Source of the DNA: Candidatus Zhuqueibacterota bacterium
GTDB lineage: Bacteria; Zhuqueibacterota; QNDG01; JABMRT01
Length of the DNA: 36,211 bases
Reading direction: 5' to 3'
NCBI GenBank assembly: GCA_013202295.1
Contig: JABMRT010000245.1
Coordinates: forward strand, 1-36,211
Shown: positions 9,348 to 17,230 of the stretch, piece by piece
Layout of the letters: the number at the start of each line of letters is the position of its first letter
Position numbering within the stretch: the first letter of the stretch is position 1
The notes under the pieces: model-generated
Database searches by the model: none
The model's input: the letters and a program-made list of their open reading frames with translations, nothing else
What the model was told of the DNA's origin: nothing
Made by a program: the position numbers and the translations under genes

Positions 9348-10789
9348 ATGACTGATATGGAACAACTCTATAATGAGCGATTGGGCCGTTATCTCACGGC
9401 AATGCGCAATGAGAAACCCGACAAAATCCCAATACGTCCCTTTGTCGCTGAGTTTACAGCCAGATATGCAGGTTTCACATGTCAAGAGGTGACTCATGAT
9501 TTCGACAAAGCTTTCGAGGCTGCTCGTAAATGTGCTGCCGATTTCGATTGGGATGCTGTGGTTGCCAACATGGTTTATGTCTGGACCGGGCTGACACAAG
9601 CAATCGGTATAAAATATTACGGCACCCCCGGTATTGACATTCCACCGGATATCGGATTTCAATATAGAGAGCCTAATGAAGAAAATGCTTTCATGAAAGC
9701 AGACGAGTACGATGAGTTGATTGATGATCCGACCGCTTTTCTCTATTCAAAGTGGCTCCCGAGAGCTTCTACTGATATTTGTGCCATTGGAGAACCAGCC
9801 ACATATCGCAACAACCTGGCTCTGGTCAAGGGCGGCATGGCCATGTTGAACTATTTTACAGCTTTCGGTCCCCAATGCGATGCCTTGCGTACGGAATCGG
9901 GTACAGTCTCTGCAATCGCAGGTATCTTCAAAGCGCCATTTGATATAATCGGCGACAAGTTACGAGGATATATCGGCCTGACCATGGACATGATCGAACA
10001 ACCGGAAAAGGTCCTTGCGGCCTGCGAAGCCCTGATGCCTCACCTCTACAAAGTGGCTCTCTCAACTGCAGACGCCAATAAGCAGGTACCCATTGCCTTC
10101 TGGATGCATCGGGGATGTATGCCTTTTGTGTCTGAGGGTCAATTCGATTCTCATTACTGGCCCACATTAAAACCCATTATCGAAGAATTATGGCGAAACG
10201 GGCATCAGACGCTGTTTTACGCGGAGGGCGACTGGAAACATCACCTTCACAGCTTTACAGAACTTCCGGATCAGAGCATAGTGTATCATGTGGACAAGGG
10301 AGATATATTCGAAACCCACAAGATATTGGGTCATAAATTCTGCTTGAGCGGAGGCATACCCAATATGCTTCTCTCGTATCATCCACCCGATGATGTGCGT
10401 ACTTCTGTAAGAAAGTCATTGACAGTGTCGCACAAGACGGTGGATACATCATGGATGCCAGTGCGATCATGCAAAATGATACACGCATTGAGAACCTGAG
10501 AGCGCTCACGGATTTCACTCGGGAATATGGTGTTTACTCATCTGGCGTTTCACATCCTGTGGCGTCCAATCCCGACATCACACCTTCGCAGGATACAGTT
10601 TTCAGAAGTGATTATGGGATGTCTGAGAATCCAAATATGAAGGTAAAACCGGGTGTTTGTACCCCATGGGAAATAAAACTTGAAGACTTTCCGAAAATAA
10701 CCGGAGACAAGGATCTCGCACAACGGATATGGGAGGATGTCGACGCACTGGGAAACATGTTTATCTGGCAATGTCTGCTTTCATTTTAA
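9348..10789 (+). pseudogene. Uroporphyrinogen decarboxylase-family protein, interrupted by a one-base frameshift
   Basis: A good AGAGGTG site precedes ATG 9348. The first frame reads as a URO-D/MtaA-like protein (MEQLYNERLGRYLTAMRNEKPDKIPIRPF...) and is clean to about 10414 (...HPPDDVRTSVRK), after which it turns into unrelated sequence and stops at 10499. The homologous continuation is in the next frame from 10415 (VIDSVAQDGGYIMDASAIMQNDTRIENLRALTDF...) to 10789. Joining the two needs one extra A in the A-run at 10412-10414, so a one-base deletion or an assembly error is the simplest reading. The restored product is about 480 residues. The family includes heme-pathway decarboxylases and corrinoid methyltransferases; the missing operon context favours the diverse methyltransferase-like branch, but substrate is unknown. 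Confidence 0.8.
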
Positions 10790-10900
10790 AACCAATATAG
10801 CAGGATCAGAACATCCAGGATAGCGATAAACTGGATGGGTATAATCTATATTGAGGTTGATGTTGAATTGAAATATTTATTTTCTATTCATACATTCCTT

Positions 10901-11047
10901 CTATTTTACTTCCACCTCTTCCCTGTAAACCGGACATAAATATACCATGCATTCCGGACATTTAATCCAATCATCCTGATTCGTTGCAAAATAACATTTT
11001 CGTGTATTCTCACAAACAATTTGACTTTCACGGCTGTGGACACTATA
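10901..11047 (-). other. Cysteine-rich reading frame without a start codon (possible remnant)
   Basis: Within the 313-base gap between 10790 and 11102, the minus strand holds 48 sense codons before TAG, ending ...VCENTRKCYFATNQDDWIKC then PECMVYLCPVYREEVEVK. Five cysteines, including a CPEC pair, look like a zinc ribbon. There is no ATG, GTG or TTG in frame after the upstream stop at 11048-11050, so it is not callable as a gene. It could be a decayed gene end or chance. The rest of the gap holds only the promoter listed next. Confidence 0.25.
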
Positions 11048-11049
11048 CT
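11021..11049 (+). promoter_or_regulatory. Sigma70-type promoter of the radical SAM gene
   Basis: TTGACT (11021-11026), a 17-base spacer and TATACT (11044-11049): five of six consensus bases in each box at optimal spacing. Transcription would start near 11056, leaving a leader of about 47 bases before ATG 11103. Confidence 0.7.
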
Positions 11050-11102
11050 ATGGTCCGTATGTTTCTGGATAGACAGAATCAACTGAACCGGAGATTAATT
11101 TC

Positions 11103-12176
11103 ATGGCAGTAGCTGGCTTTTTTAAATCCATCCATAAAATTCTCACCCGCTACCCCTTGTTTGAAGTGGCACGAACTGCGCTCGCACAGCCCAAACTGAC
11201 CTGGGCTTATCAAAGACGATCCCTGACCATGCCTACACTGCCAGCTCGTATGATGATTGATCCCATAAATATTTGTAACCTGCAATGCACATTGTGTCCC
11301 ACCGGACAGAATACAAGTGGAATGACCCAGCGCGCCATGCCGTTTGAAATGTTTGAACACATCGTGAATCTCAATCCAAATCTACGTATGCTCGACCTGT
11401 TCAATCTGGGTGAGCCATTCCTTAATAAAGATATTTTTAGGATGTTCGAGCTATGTCAGAAAAAAAGAATCCGAGTTTCTGTGCACACCAACCTGGAAGC
11501 CTATGACATGGATATGGTGGAAAGGATTATCCAGTCGCCACTCGCCCGCTTGCACATCTCTGTGGACGGCCTTTGTCAGGAAACCTATGGCTACTACCGG
11601 GTGGGTGGAAGCTTCGATAAAGTTTGGAAAAATATGAAATATCTGAGCCGTAGGATTAAAGAAACAAGTAGAGGACCTGCAGTTGAATGGGGTTATCTGT
11701 ACCATAAACGAAACAAGCAGGATATTTCAGAAGCGCAAAAACGGGCACAGGAACTGGGATTTAAATTCTACGCTCGCCCATTGGTAATTGTACCCCAAGA
11801 ACGCGGACCTGAGTGGCATGACTCCGGGACCATTGCCAATGAGCCCATCTCTTTTCGTTCTGATGTGGTCTGCCCCCACCTGTGGCTACAAATGACCTTG
11901 CGTCCAACCGGTCAGTTGGCGTACTGCTGTTTTGCCTACCACGACGACGATGCCCTGAGTGAGCCACTTACTTCAATTTCCACACCCGAACAATTACTGG
12001 AGTTGTGGAATTCAGGTCGCGTGAAACGTGGGCGTGCCTGTTTCCGAAAGGGCACTTCCTTCCGCGAAATCAAAAATCCCATGCTCTGCGAAACATGCAA
12101 CATCTATCCCCGCACTGGCGGCCTGGATCCTGAAAAACATCCATATGACATGACATTCCGGGACTGGCTGAAATAA
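11103..12176 (+). CDS. Radical SAM protein with SPASM-type C-terminal domain
   Basis: 357 residues. Radical SAM enzymes use a 4Fe-4S cluster to cleave S-adenosylmethionine. The cluster motif CNLQCTLC (Cys58, Cys62, Cys65) sits after a ~50-residue N-terminal extension. It is followed by typical fold elements, MLDLFNLGEPFLNKDIFRMF (the GE motif), VSVHTNLEAYD and LHISVDGLCQETYGYYR. The C-terminal part has VCPHLW, AYCCFAYHD and LCETCNIYP, cysteines placed as in SPASM/twitch domains that hold auxiliary clusters. Such proteins modify peptides or small molecules. No candidate precursor peptide is seen next to it. The start is supported by GGAG nine bases upstream. It precedes the DUF362 gene by 236 bases and has an almost identical translation-initiation region (GGAGATTAATTTC before the ATG), hinting at related control. 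Confidence 0.9.
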   Translation: MAVAGFFKSIHKILTRYPLFEVARTALAQPKLTWAYQRRSLTMPTLPARMMIDPINICNLQCTLCPTGQNTSGMTQRAMPFEMFEHIVNLNPNLRMLDLFNLGEPFLNKDIFRMFELCQKKRIRVSVHTNLEAYDMDMVERIIQSPLARLHISVDGLCQETYGYYRVGGSFDKVWKNMKYLSRRIKETSRGPAVEWGYLYHKRNKQDISEAQKRAQELGFKFYARPLVIVPQERGPEWHDSGTIANEPISFRSDVVCPHLWLQMTLRPTGQLAYCCFAYHDDDALSEPLTSISTPEQLLELWNSGRVKRGRACFRKGTSFREIKNPMLCETCNIYPRTGGLDPEKHPYDMTFRDWLK

Positions 12177-12312
12177 TCGATATCATTGGAGATTTGAAGA
12201 TCCTGTATTTTTACAATCAGTATGAATACATCCTGCTTGGAAGGGTATATGTTCTAATCTCCTCATAAATACAAGCACATTACAATCATTTACATTGCTT
12301 TCCTTTTAATCC

Positions 12313-12341
12313 TTGACAAGTTACGTATAAATCGTTAAAAT
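12313..12341 (+). promoter_or_regulatory. Sigma70-type promoter of the DUF362 gene
   Basis: Perfect TTGACA (12313-12318), a 17-base spacer and TAAAAT (12336-12341). The leader is about 65 bases before ATG 12413. This indicates that the DUF362 gene can be transcribed separately from the radical SAM gene upstream; no terminator is seen between the two. Confidence 0.7.
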
Positions 12342-12412
12342 ACAAGTTCTTTGAACGCTAGAATGCAGCATATCCAATATGAATCATCAAAGTCAATTCG
12401 GGAGATAATTTC

Positions 12413-14389
12413 ATGCAACAACATGGCAAGCTATGTAACTCATTTTCTGAAAGTAGACGTAAATTCAAATCCAAGTGGTTCTCGCGTTTACTTTTTCCTA
12501 TACTCGGATTGGGCTCGCTCATCTGGTTCCTCATCCGTGTGATCCCCAAACCCAGCCGCGCGACCTACCCCTGTATGGAAGCCGCGTTCCCCCTCGCATC
12601 GAGCTTTGTCGTTTATGTCGCAGGACTTGCAGTGTCCGTGTTTGCGTATAAACAGGCCAGGCTGCGGTTTCAGGATTCAAGAATCGTGATAGGCACGTTT
12701 CTCGTTCTAATCGCAATTCTTTCTGGAGGATTCGCATTTCTCCAACCACAGAGTTCTTCCTATGCAACGTTTAACAGCCCCCCTCTGGATGATCCCTATG
12801 GCGCCAACAATCCAATCGGTGAAGCAAAAGGTATCAATCCCGGACGTGTAGTCTGGGTGTACAACCCGGATGCAACCAATGAAAATTGCACCAATAACAC
12901 TCACGATGATGCATACTGGGTTGATACCAATACAATCCAGACTGTAGTGGATCAAATGTTCTCCGATGGCCTTCTTGAACTCACCGGTGCGGAAACCGAT
13001 GCTTCAGCCTGGGATGCAATATTCCATTATTTCAACCAAAATCATGGTAAAGGAGATATCGGATATTCCGCCACAGAAACCATCTTTATTAAAATTAATG
13101 CGGTAACTGCATGGAGTGGTGCCATGCCCAATGGAGACATCAATCCCAACGCTGACATCGAATTTGACACCTCTCCACAGACTATCCTTGCCATGCTGAG
13201 GCACTTGGTAAACAATGCTGGCGTACCTCAGGGAAATATTTACATTGGTGATCCAATGGCGGACATCTGGAACCACCTATATTATTATTTCTCCGCTGAA
13301 TTCCCGGATGTCAATTACTGTTCAAAACGCAATGTACCTAACCGACATAAAATGACTGCCAGCACCCAGACAGGAATCACCTACTCAGACCATAGAGCTG
13401 TGATGAATCAAATCGGTTCACATAAATTCTTTCAGGAAATGATGGATGCGGATTACCTTCTCAATATTCCGACCATGAAGGGCCATCGATGGGCTGGAGT
13501 CACTTTTTTTGCAAAAAATCATTTCGGATCCAATACCACAGATGGATCATGGCAATTGCATAAAGGACTCATGAACCCGGATAATGCGGGGATGCGAACT
13601 GAATATGGGATGTACCGATGCCTGGTCGATCTCATGGCTAGCCAGCATACGGGCGGTAAAACACTTCTCTATTTTATGGATGGACTCTGGACTACTTCAT
13701 ATGAGCATCAGAAACCCCAAAAGTTTTACACCTCTCCCTTCAACAATGATTGGTGTTCTTCGCTCGTTTTCTCACAAGATCCCGTTGCTATTGAGACTGT
13801 CTGTCTTGAAATTCTGCAGAGAGAATTTAAAGAATATGATGCTTCCGAAAATCCACCACGCTATGATTATGTACAGTGGAATGCCATTGACGATTATTTG
13901 CATCAGGCAGCCAGTTCCGAAGATTGGCCAGAAGGAATCACCTATGATCCTGATAATTCTGGAACACCAATCAGCAGTCAAGGTGTGCATGAACACTGGA
14001 ACAATGAGACAGACATGGAATACAGCCGGAATCTCGGTTCTGGAGATGGCATTGAGTTGATTAAACTGTTTGGATCTACCTCAGTGGATGAAAATATTCA
14101 GACTGTGGCTGAGGATTTTACCCTGCTCGCCAATTATCCCAATCCCTTCAATCCGGTCACGACCATTCAATATACATTGGAAAAAGATGGGCAGATCGCA
14201 TTGGCCATCCATGATGTTTCGGGCCGTCATGTGCAGACTTTGATGAATGATTACCAAACTGCAGGATTACATCAGATCAATTGGAACGGATTATCGGATG
14301 ATGGAACATCTGTCCCGTCAGGAGTGTATATTTGCAGCCTCAAAAACAATGATAGATCAGAATCCCGCCGTTTAACGCTATTGAAGTAA
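12413..14389 (+). CDS. Membrane-anchored DUF362 protein with C-terminal sorting domain
   Basis: 658 residues; start supported by GGAG at 12401-12404. The N-terminus is not a cleavable signal: about three hydrophobic segments (around residues 25-43, 58-78 and 87-108) come first. The DUF362 (COG2006) region spans about residues 130-500, with ETIFIKINAVTAWSG, GNIYIGDPMADIWNH, YLLNIPTMKGHRWAGVTFFAKNHFGS and a later SSLVFSQDPVAIETVC, all typical for this family of uncertain, possibly iron-sulfur-linked function; the ferredoxin-type cluster domain found in some members is not seen. The last ~85 residues are a sorting domain (LLANYPNPFNPVTTIQYTL ... GVYICSL ... LTLLK). Having several N-terminal membrane helices plus a secretion-type tail is unusual. 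A terminator follows directly. Confidence 0.85.
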   Translation: MQQHGKLCNSFSESRRKFKSKWFSRLLFPILGLGSLIWFLIRVIPKPSRATYPCMEAAFPLASSFVVYVAGLAVSVFAYKQARLRFQDSRIVIGTFLVLIAILSGGFAFLQPQSSSYATFNSPPLDDPYGANNPIGEAKGINPGRVVWVYNPDATNENCTNNTHDDAYWVDTNTIQTVVDQMFSDGLLELTGAETDASAWDAIFHYFNQNHGKGDIGYSATETIFIKINAVTAWSGAMPNGDINPNADIEFDTSPQTILAMLRHLVNNAGVPQGNIYIGDPMADIWNHLYYYFSAEFPDVNYCSKRNVPNRHKMTASTQTGITYSDHRAVMNQIGSHKFFQEMMDADYLLNIPTMKGHRWAGVTFFAKNHFGSNTTDGSWQLHKGLMNPDNAGMRTEYGMYRCLVDLMASQHTGGKTLLYFMDGLWTTSYEHQKPQKFYTSPFNNDWCSSLVFSQDPVAIETVCLEILQREFKEYDASENPPRYDYVQWNAIDDYLHQAASSEDWPEGITYDPDNSGTPISSQGVHEHWNNETDMEYSRNLGSGDGIELIKLFGSTSVDENIQTVAEDFTLLANYPNPFNPVTTIQYTLEKDGQIALAIHDVSGRHVQTLMNDYQTAGLHQINWNGLSDDGTSVPSGVYICSLKNNDRSESRRLTLLK

Positions 14390-14401
14390 AATTTCTATTG
14401 G

Positions 14402-14433
14402 AAAAAAAGCCCCTCTTTTTGAGGAGTTTTTTA
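14402..14433 (+). terminator. Rho-independent terminator
   Basis: A-rich lead, then a CCTC-TTTTT-GAGG hairpin (outer bases mostly paired) followed by T6, 13 bases after the DUF362 stop. Confidence 0.7.
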
Positions 14434-14503
14434 TTTGCATCGCACCATTCTAATATCTATCTTTAGTCAACCCTGACATTTAACAATCCAATGGGAGTGA
14501 TAT

Positions 14504-15640
14504 ATGCAAATCACAATTCTCGGAACAGGTAGAGTGGGCAGTGCCATGATCCGTGATCTGGCTGCTGATGAATCAATTCAGGTTGTTGCAGTGGACAGCG
14601 ATCCAGCCATGCTTGCTCCCTTTATAAATGATCCCAATATATCTACCAAACAAACCATTCTTGATGATCTGAACGATTTTTCTGCATTACTTGAAAACGC
14701 GAATCTGGTAATCAATGCGGTTCCTGGATTCATGGGATTTGATACACTTAAGAAAATTATTATGGCTGGAAAGAATGTGGTGGACATCGCCTTCTTTCCT
14801 GAAGATCCCTTTTTACTGGATGAACTGGCTCACAAACAGGATGTCACTGCTATTGTGGATTGTGGTGTAGCACCCGGACTGAGTAATATCCTGGCAGGAT
14901 ATGCCACCACACAATTAGATCAAGTGAACTCTTTCACATGTTATGTGGGTGGTTTGCCAAAAGATCGGGAATGGCCCTATGAATACAAAGCCGGGTTCTC
15001 ACCCATTGATGTGCTCGAGGAATACACAAGAACAGCACGTCTGGTGGAATCAGGTAAAGAAGTTGAGAGACCTGCCTTAAGTGAGATTGAATCTCTTCAC
15101 TTTCCGGAGATTGGGGAGCTTGAAGCTTTTAATACTGATGGACTCCGAACTCTGATCAATACGATGGATATCCCGGATATGAAAGAAAAAACACTCCGAT
15201 ATCCGGGACATGCGAATCTGATGCGTGTTTTTAGTGAGAGTGGATTTCTGAATACAGAACCAATTGATGTGAATGGACAGAAAATCCGTCCCCTGGATCT
15301 GACATCACAGCTTCTATTCAAACAATGGAAATTCAAACCCGGCGAAGAGGATCTGACTATATTCCTAGTGATCGCTGAAGGTGAGAAAGCAGGTAAACGG
15401 ACAGAACTCAAATACACCATGCTTGATAGATTTAATCAGAAAACACAGACAACCTCAATGGCACGAACCACCGGATACACAGCCACAATTATCGCACGTC
15501 AGGTTATTTCTGGTTTATTTTCAAAAAAGGGAATCTGTCCACCTGAATTTATTGGACAGAATAAGGATTGTTTTAATAAACTGATGTCCGAATACAAAAA
15601 GCGAAATATTATTTTGAATGAATCTATAAGAGAGCTTTAA
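14504..15640 (+). CDS. Saccharopine dehydrogenase-family oxidoreductase
   Basis: 378 residues. The N-terminal Rossmann fold starts at once, ITILGTGRVGSAM (GxGxxG at residues 7-12), with an acidic residue after the second strand (VVAVDSD). It continues with ANLVINAVPGFMGFDTLKKIIMAGKNVVDIAFFPED and VDCGVAPGLSNILAGY, which are hallmark segments of the saccharopine dehydrogenase/LYS9 family. The C-terminal part includes TLRYPGHANLMRVFSESGFL, also typical. Family members make or cleave saccharopine-type or carboxynorspermidine-type secondary amines with NAD(P); the exact substrate is not clear, and no lysine or polyamine genes are adjacent. The start is supported by GGGAG before ATG 14504. The gene is flanked by terminators on both sides, so it is probably its own transcription unit. 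Confidence 0.9.
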   Translation: MQITILGTGRVGSAMIRDLAADESIQVVAVDSDPAMLAPFINDPNISTKQTILDDLNDFSALLENANLVINAVPGFMGFDTLKKIIMAGKNVVDIAFFPEDPFLLDELAHKQDVTAIVDCGVAPGLSNILAGYATTQLDQVNSFTCYVGGLPKDREWPYEYKAGFSPIDVLEEYTRTARLVESGKEVERPALSEIESLHFPEIGELEAFNTDGLRTLINTMDIPDMKEKTLRYPGHANLMRVFSESGFLNTEPIDVNGQKIRPLDLTSQLLFKQWKFKPGEEDLTIFLVIAEGEKAGKRTELKYTMLDRFNQKTQTTSMARTTGYTATIIARQVISGLFSKKGICPPEFIGQNKDCFNKLMSEYKKRNIILNESIREL

Positions 15641-15647
15641 AGAAAAC

Positions 15648-15689
15648 AAGTCCCCTGTATACTGACTATTTTGGATACTGGGGACTTTT
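15648..15689. terminator. Shared hairpin terminator between convergent genes
   Basis: AAGTCCCC-T-GTAT pairs with ATAC-T-GGGGACTT across an 11-13 base loop: a 12-bp stem with one T/T mismatch. On the plus strand it runs into TTTTC; on the minus strand it ends CTTGTTTTC. It lies between the dehydrogenase stop (15640) and the malQ stop (15693) and probably ends both transcripts. Confidence 0.8.
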
Positions 15690-15692
15690 CAA

Positions 15693-17195
15693 TTAGTCCC
15701 TCTTCCTGCCGTAAATCTCGATCATCTCTTTTAGCTTTAAGGAAAGAGAATAATCAAGCTGTCCCGGAGCGAGCTTCCACTTCCAGTTGTCTCCTATTGT
15801 AGAAGGATTATTAATCCGGTGCTCTACACCCAAACCGATCACATCCTGAATGGGAACGATCACTGTATCCGCTGGGGATGAAAGCGCCAGCCGAATAAAT
15901 GTCCATGGTGCATCCTCAGGGGATATCGTATGCCCAATATACTGAAATAATTTTTGTCGTTCTTCTTTTGTGGACTCATGCTCAAACCAGCCGCGCACTG
16001 TGTTATTATCATGCGTTCCAGTGTATAGCACAGAGTTTTTCGGAACATTGTATGGAATGTACGGATTTTTCGAAATCTCACCCCCAAAGGCAAACTGAAG
16101 TACTTTCATGCCTGGAAGGTCAAATTCATTCATTACATCAATGACATCCTGAGTGATGACGCCGAGATCTTCGGCGAATACGGGCAGATTGGGACATTCC
16201 TTTTTTACAGCTGTGAACAGCTCCTTTGCTGGAGCTGGAATCCATTCTCCGTTAATGGCAGTCTCCTCTCCAGCATGGATTTCCCAGTATCCCACCAAAC
16301 CGCGAAAGTGATCGATGCGTACAAAATCAAACAACTCTATATTGTGTTTGATCCGGTCAATCCACCATCGGTATTTGGAAGAGCTCAAAACTTTCCAATC
16401 AAACACCGGATTTCCCCAGAGCTGACCAGTTTCGCTGAAATAGTCTGGCGGGCATCCAGCCACAAAAAGTGGACATTTCTCTTTATCCAGCTTAAATATT
16501 TCAGGATTGGCCCACACATCTACACTGTCAAGCGCTACATAAATGGGAATGTCTCCGAGAATCTGAATCCCCTTTTTTTTGCAATAAGACTTTAAATCAC
16601 TCCACTGCTGATAAAAAAGAAATTGAAGGAATTTTGTACGTTCCCTTTCCAAAGCCAGCACTTCTGTCAATCCATCGAGAGCGCCCTCATCTCTGTCCCG
16701 AAATTCTTTTGGCCACTCTGTCCAGATCTTGTTTTTGAAATGCTTTCGAAGTGCAACAAACTCTGCAAATGGATCCAGCCATACAGCCTGTGTTCGACAG
16801 AATTCATTAAAATCGGAATGATCGGAATTTGTCCGGAATTTCTCGAACGCGAGATCAAAAATTGTATTCTTATGCTTGATCACTTCTTGATGATAGATAG
16901 TATTAGACGGATTCTTTGAAAGCGGCCTGCAGTCATTTATCTCAAGCAAACCGGACTCGATCATCCGATCGGGACTAATCAGATATGGATTAAATGCAAA
17001 CGCCGAAATACTCAGATAGGGTGAATTGTCCGTTCTGGGATCGGTAGGATTAAGTGGCAGTATCTGCCAATAGGTTTGACCACTTTCCGCAAGAAAATCC
17101 ACAAAACGATACGCCTCAGGGCCAAGATCACCGATACCATAATTCGTGGGCAATGAACATATGTGCAGGAGAATGCCACTCCGGCGTTGATTCAT
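15693..17195 (-). CDS. malQ: 4-alpha-glucanotransferase (amylomaltase, GH77)
   Basis: 500 residues from ATG 17195, the usual amylomaltase length. GAGG eight bases upstream supports this start; the frame is open for another 64 codons upstream but only by running out of frame through the end of the transporter gene. MalQ moves glucan chains between maltodextrins in the cytoplasm, releasing glucose. Catalytic residues are visible: Asp295 in FVRIDHFRGL (nucleophile), Glu342 in FAEDLG (acid/base) and Asp396 in GTHDNNT (transition-state stabiliser). The N-terminus RRSGILLHICSLPTNYGIGDLG and SPYLSISAFAFNPYLI are also diagnostic. It is the last gene of the glucan locus, 35 bases after the symporter gene, which fits a role in processing imported maltodextrins. 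Confidence 0.97.
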   Translation of the reverse strand: MNQRRSGILLHICSLPTNYGIGDLGPEAYRFVDFLAESGQTYWQILPLNPTDPRTDNSPYLSISAFAFNPYLISPDRMIESGLLEINDCRPLSKNPSNTIYHQEVIKHKNTIFDLAFEKFRTNSDHSDFNEFCRTQAVWLDPFAEFVALRKHFKNKIWTEWPKEFRDRDEGALDGLTEVLALERERTKFLQFLFYQQWSDLKSYCKKKGIQILGDIPIYVALDSVDVWANPEIFKLDKEKCPLFVAGCPPDYFSETGQLWGNPVFDWKVLSSSKYRWWIDRIKHNIELFDFVRIDHFRGLVGYWEIHAGEETAINGEWIPAPAKELFTAVKKECPNLPVFAEDLGVITQDVIDVMNEFDLPGMKVLQFAFGGEISKNPYIPYNVPKNSVLYTGTHDNNTVRGWFEHESTKEERQKLFQYIGHTISPEDAPWTFIRLALSSPADTVIVPIQDVIGLGVEHRINNPSTIGDNWKWKLAPGQLDYSLSLKLKEMIEIYGRKRD

Positions 17196-17230
17196 AAAAT
17201 ACCTCAATTCAATTCGAAAACTAGATCTCT

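Noticed and set aside
10407-10424. Programmed -1 frameshifting as the explanation for the URO-D-family gene
   Set aside because: There is no X-XXY-YYZ slippery heptamer and no clear downstream stem; a deleted base in an A-run is simpler.
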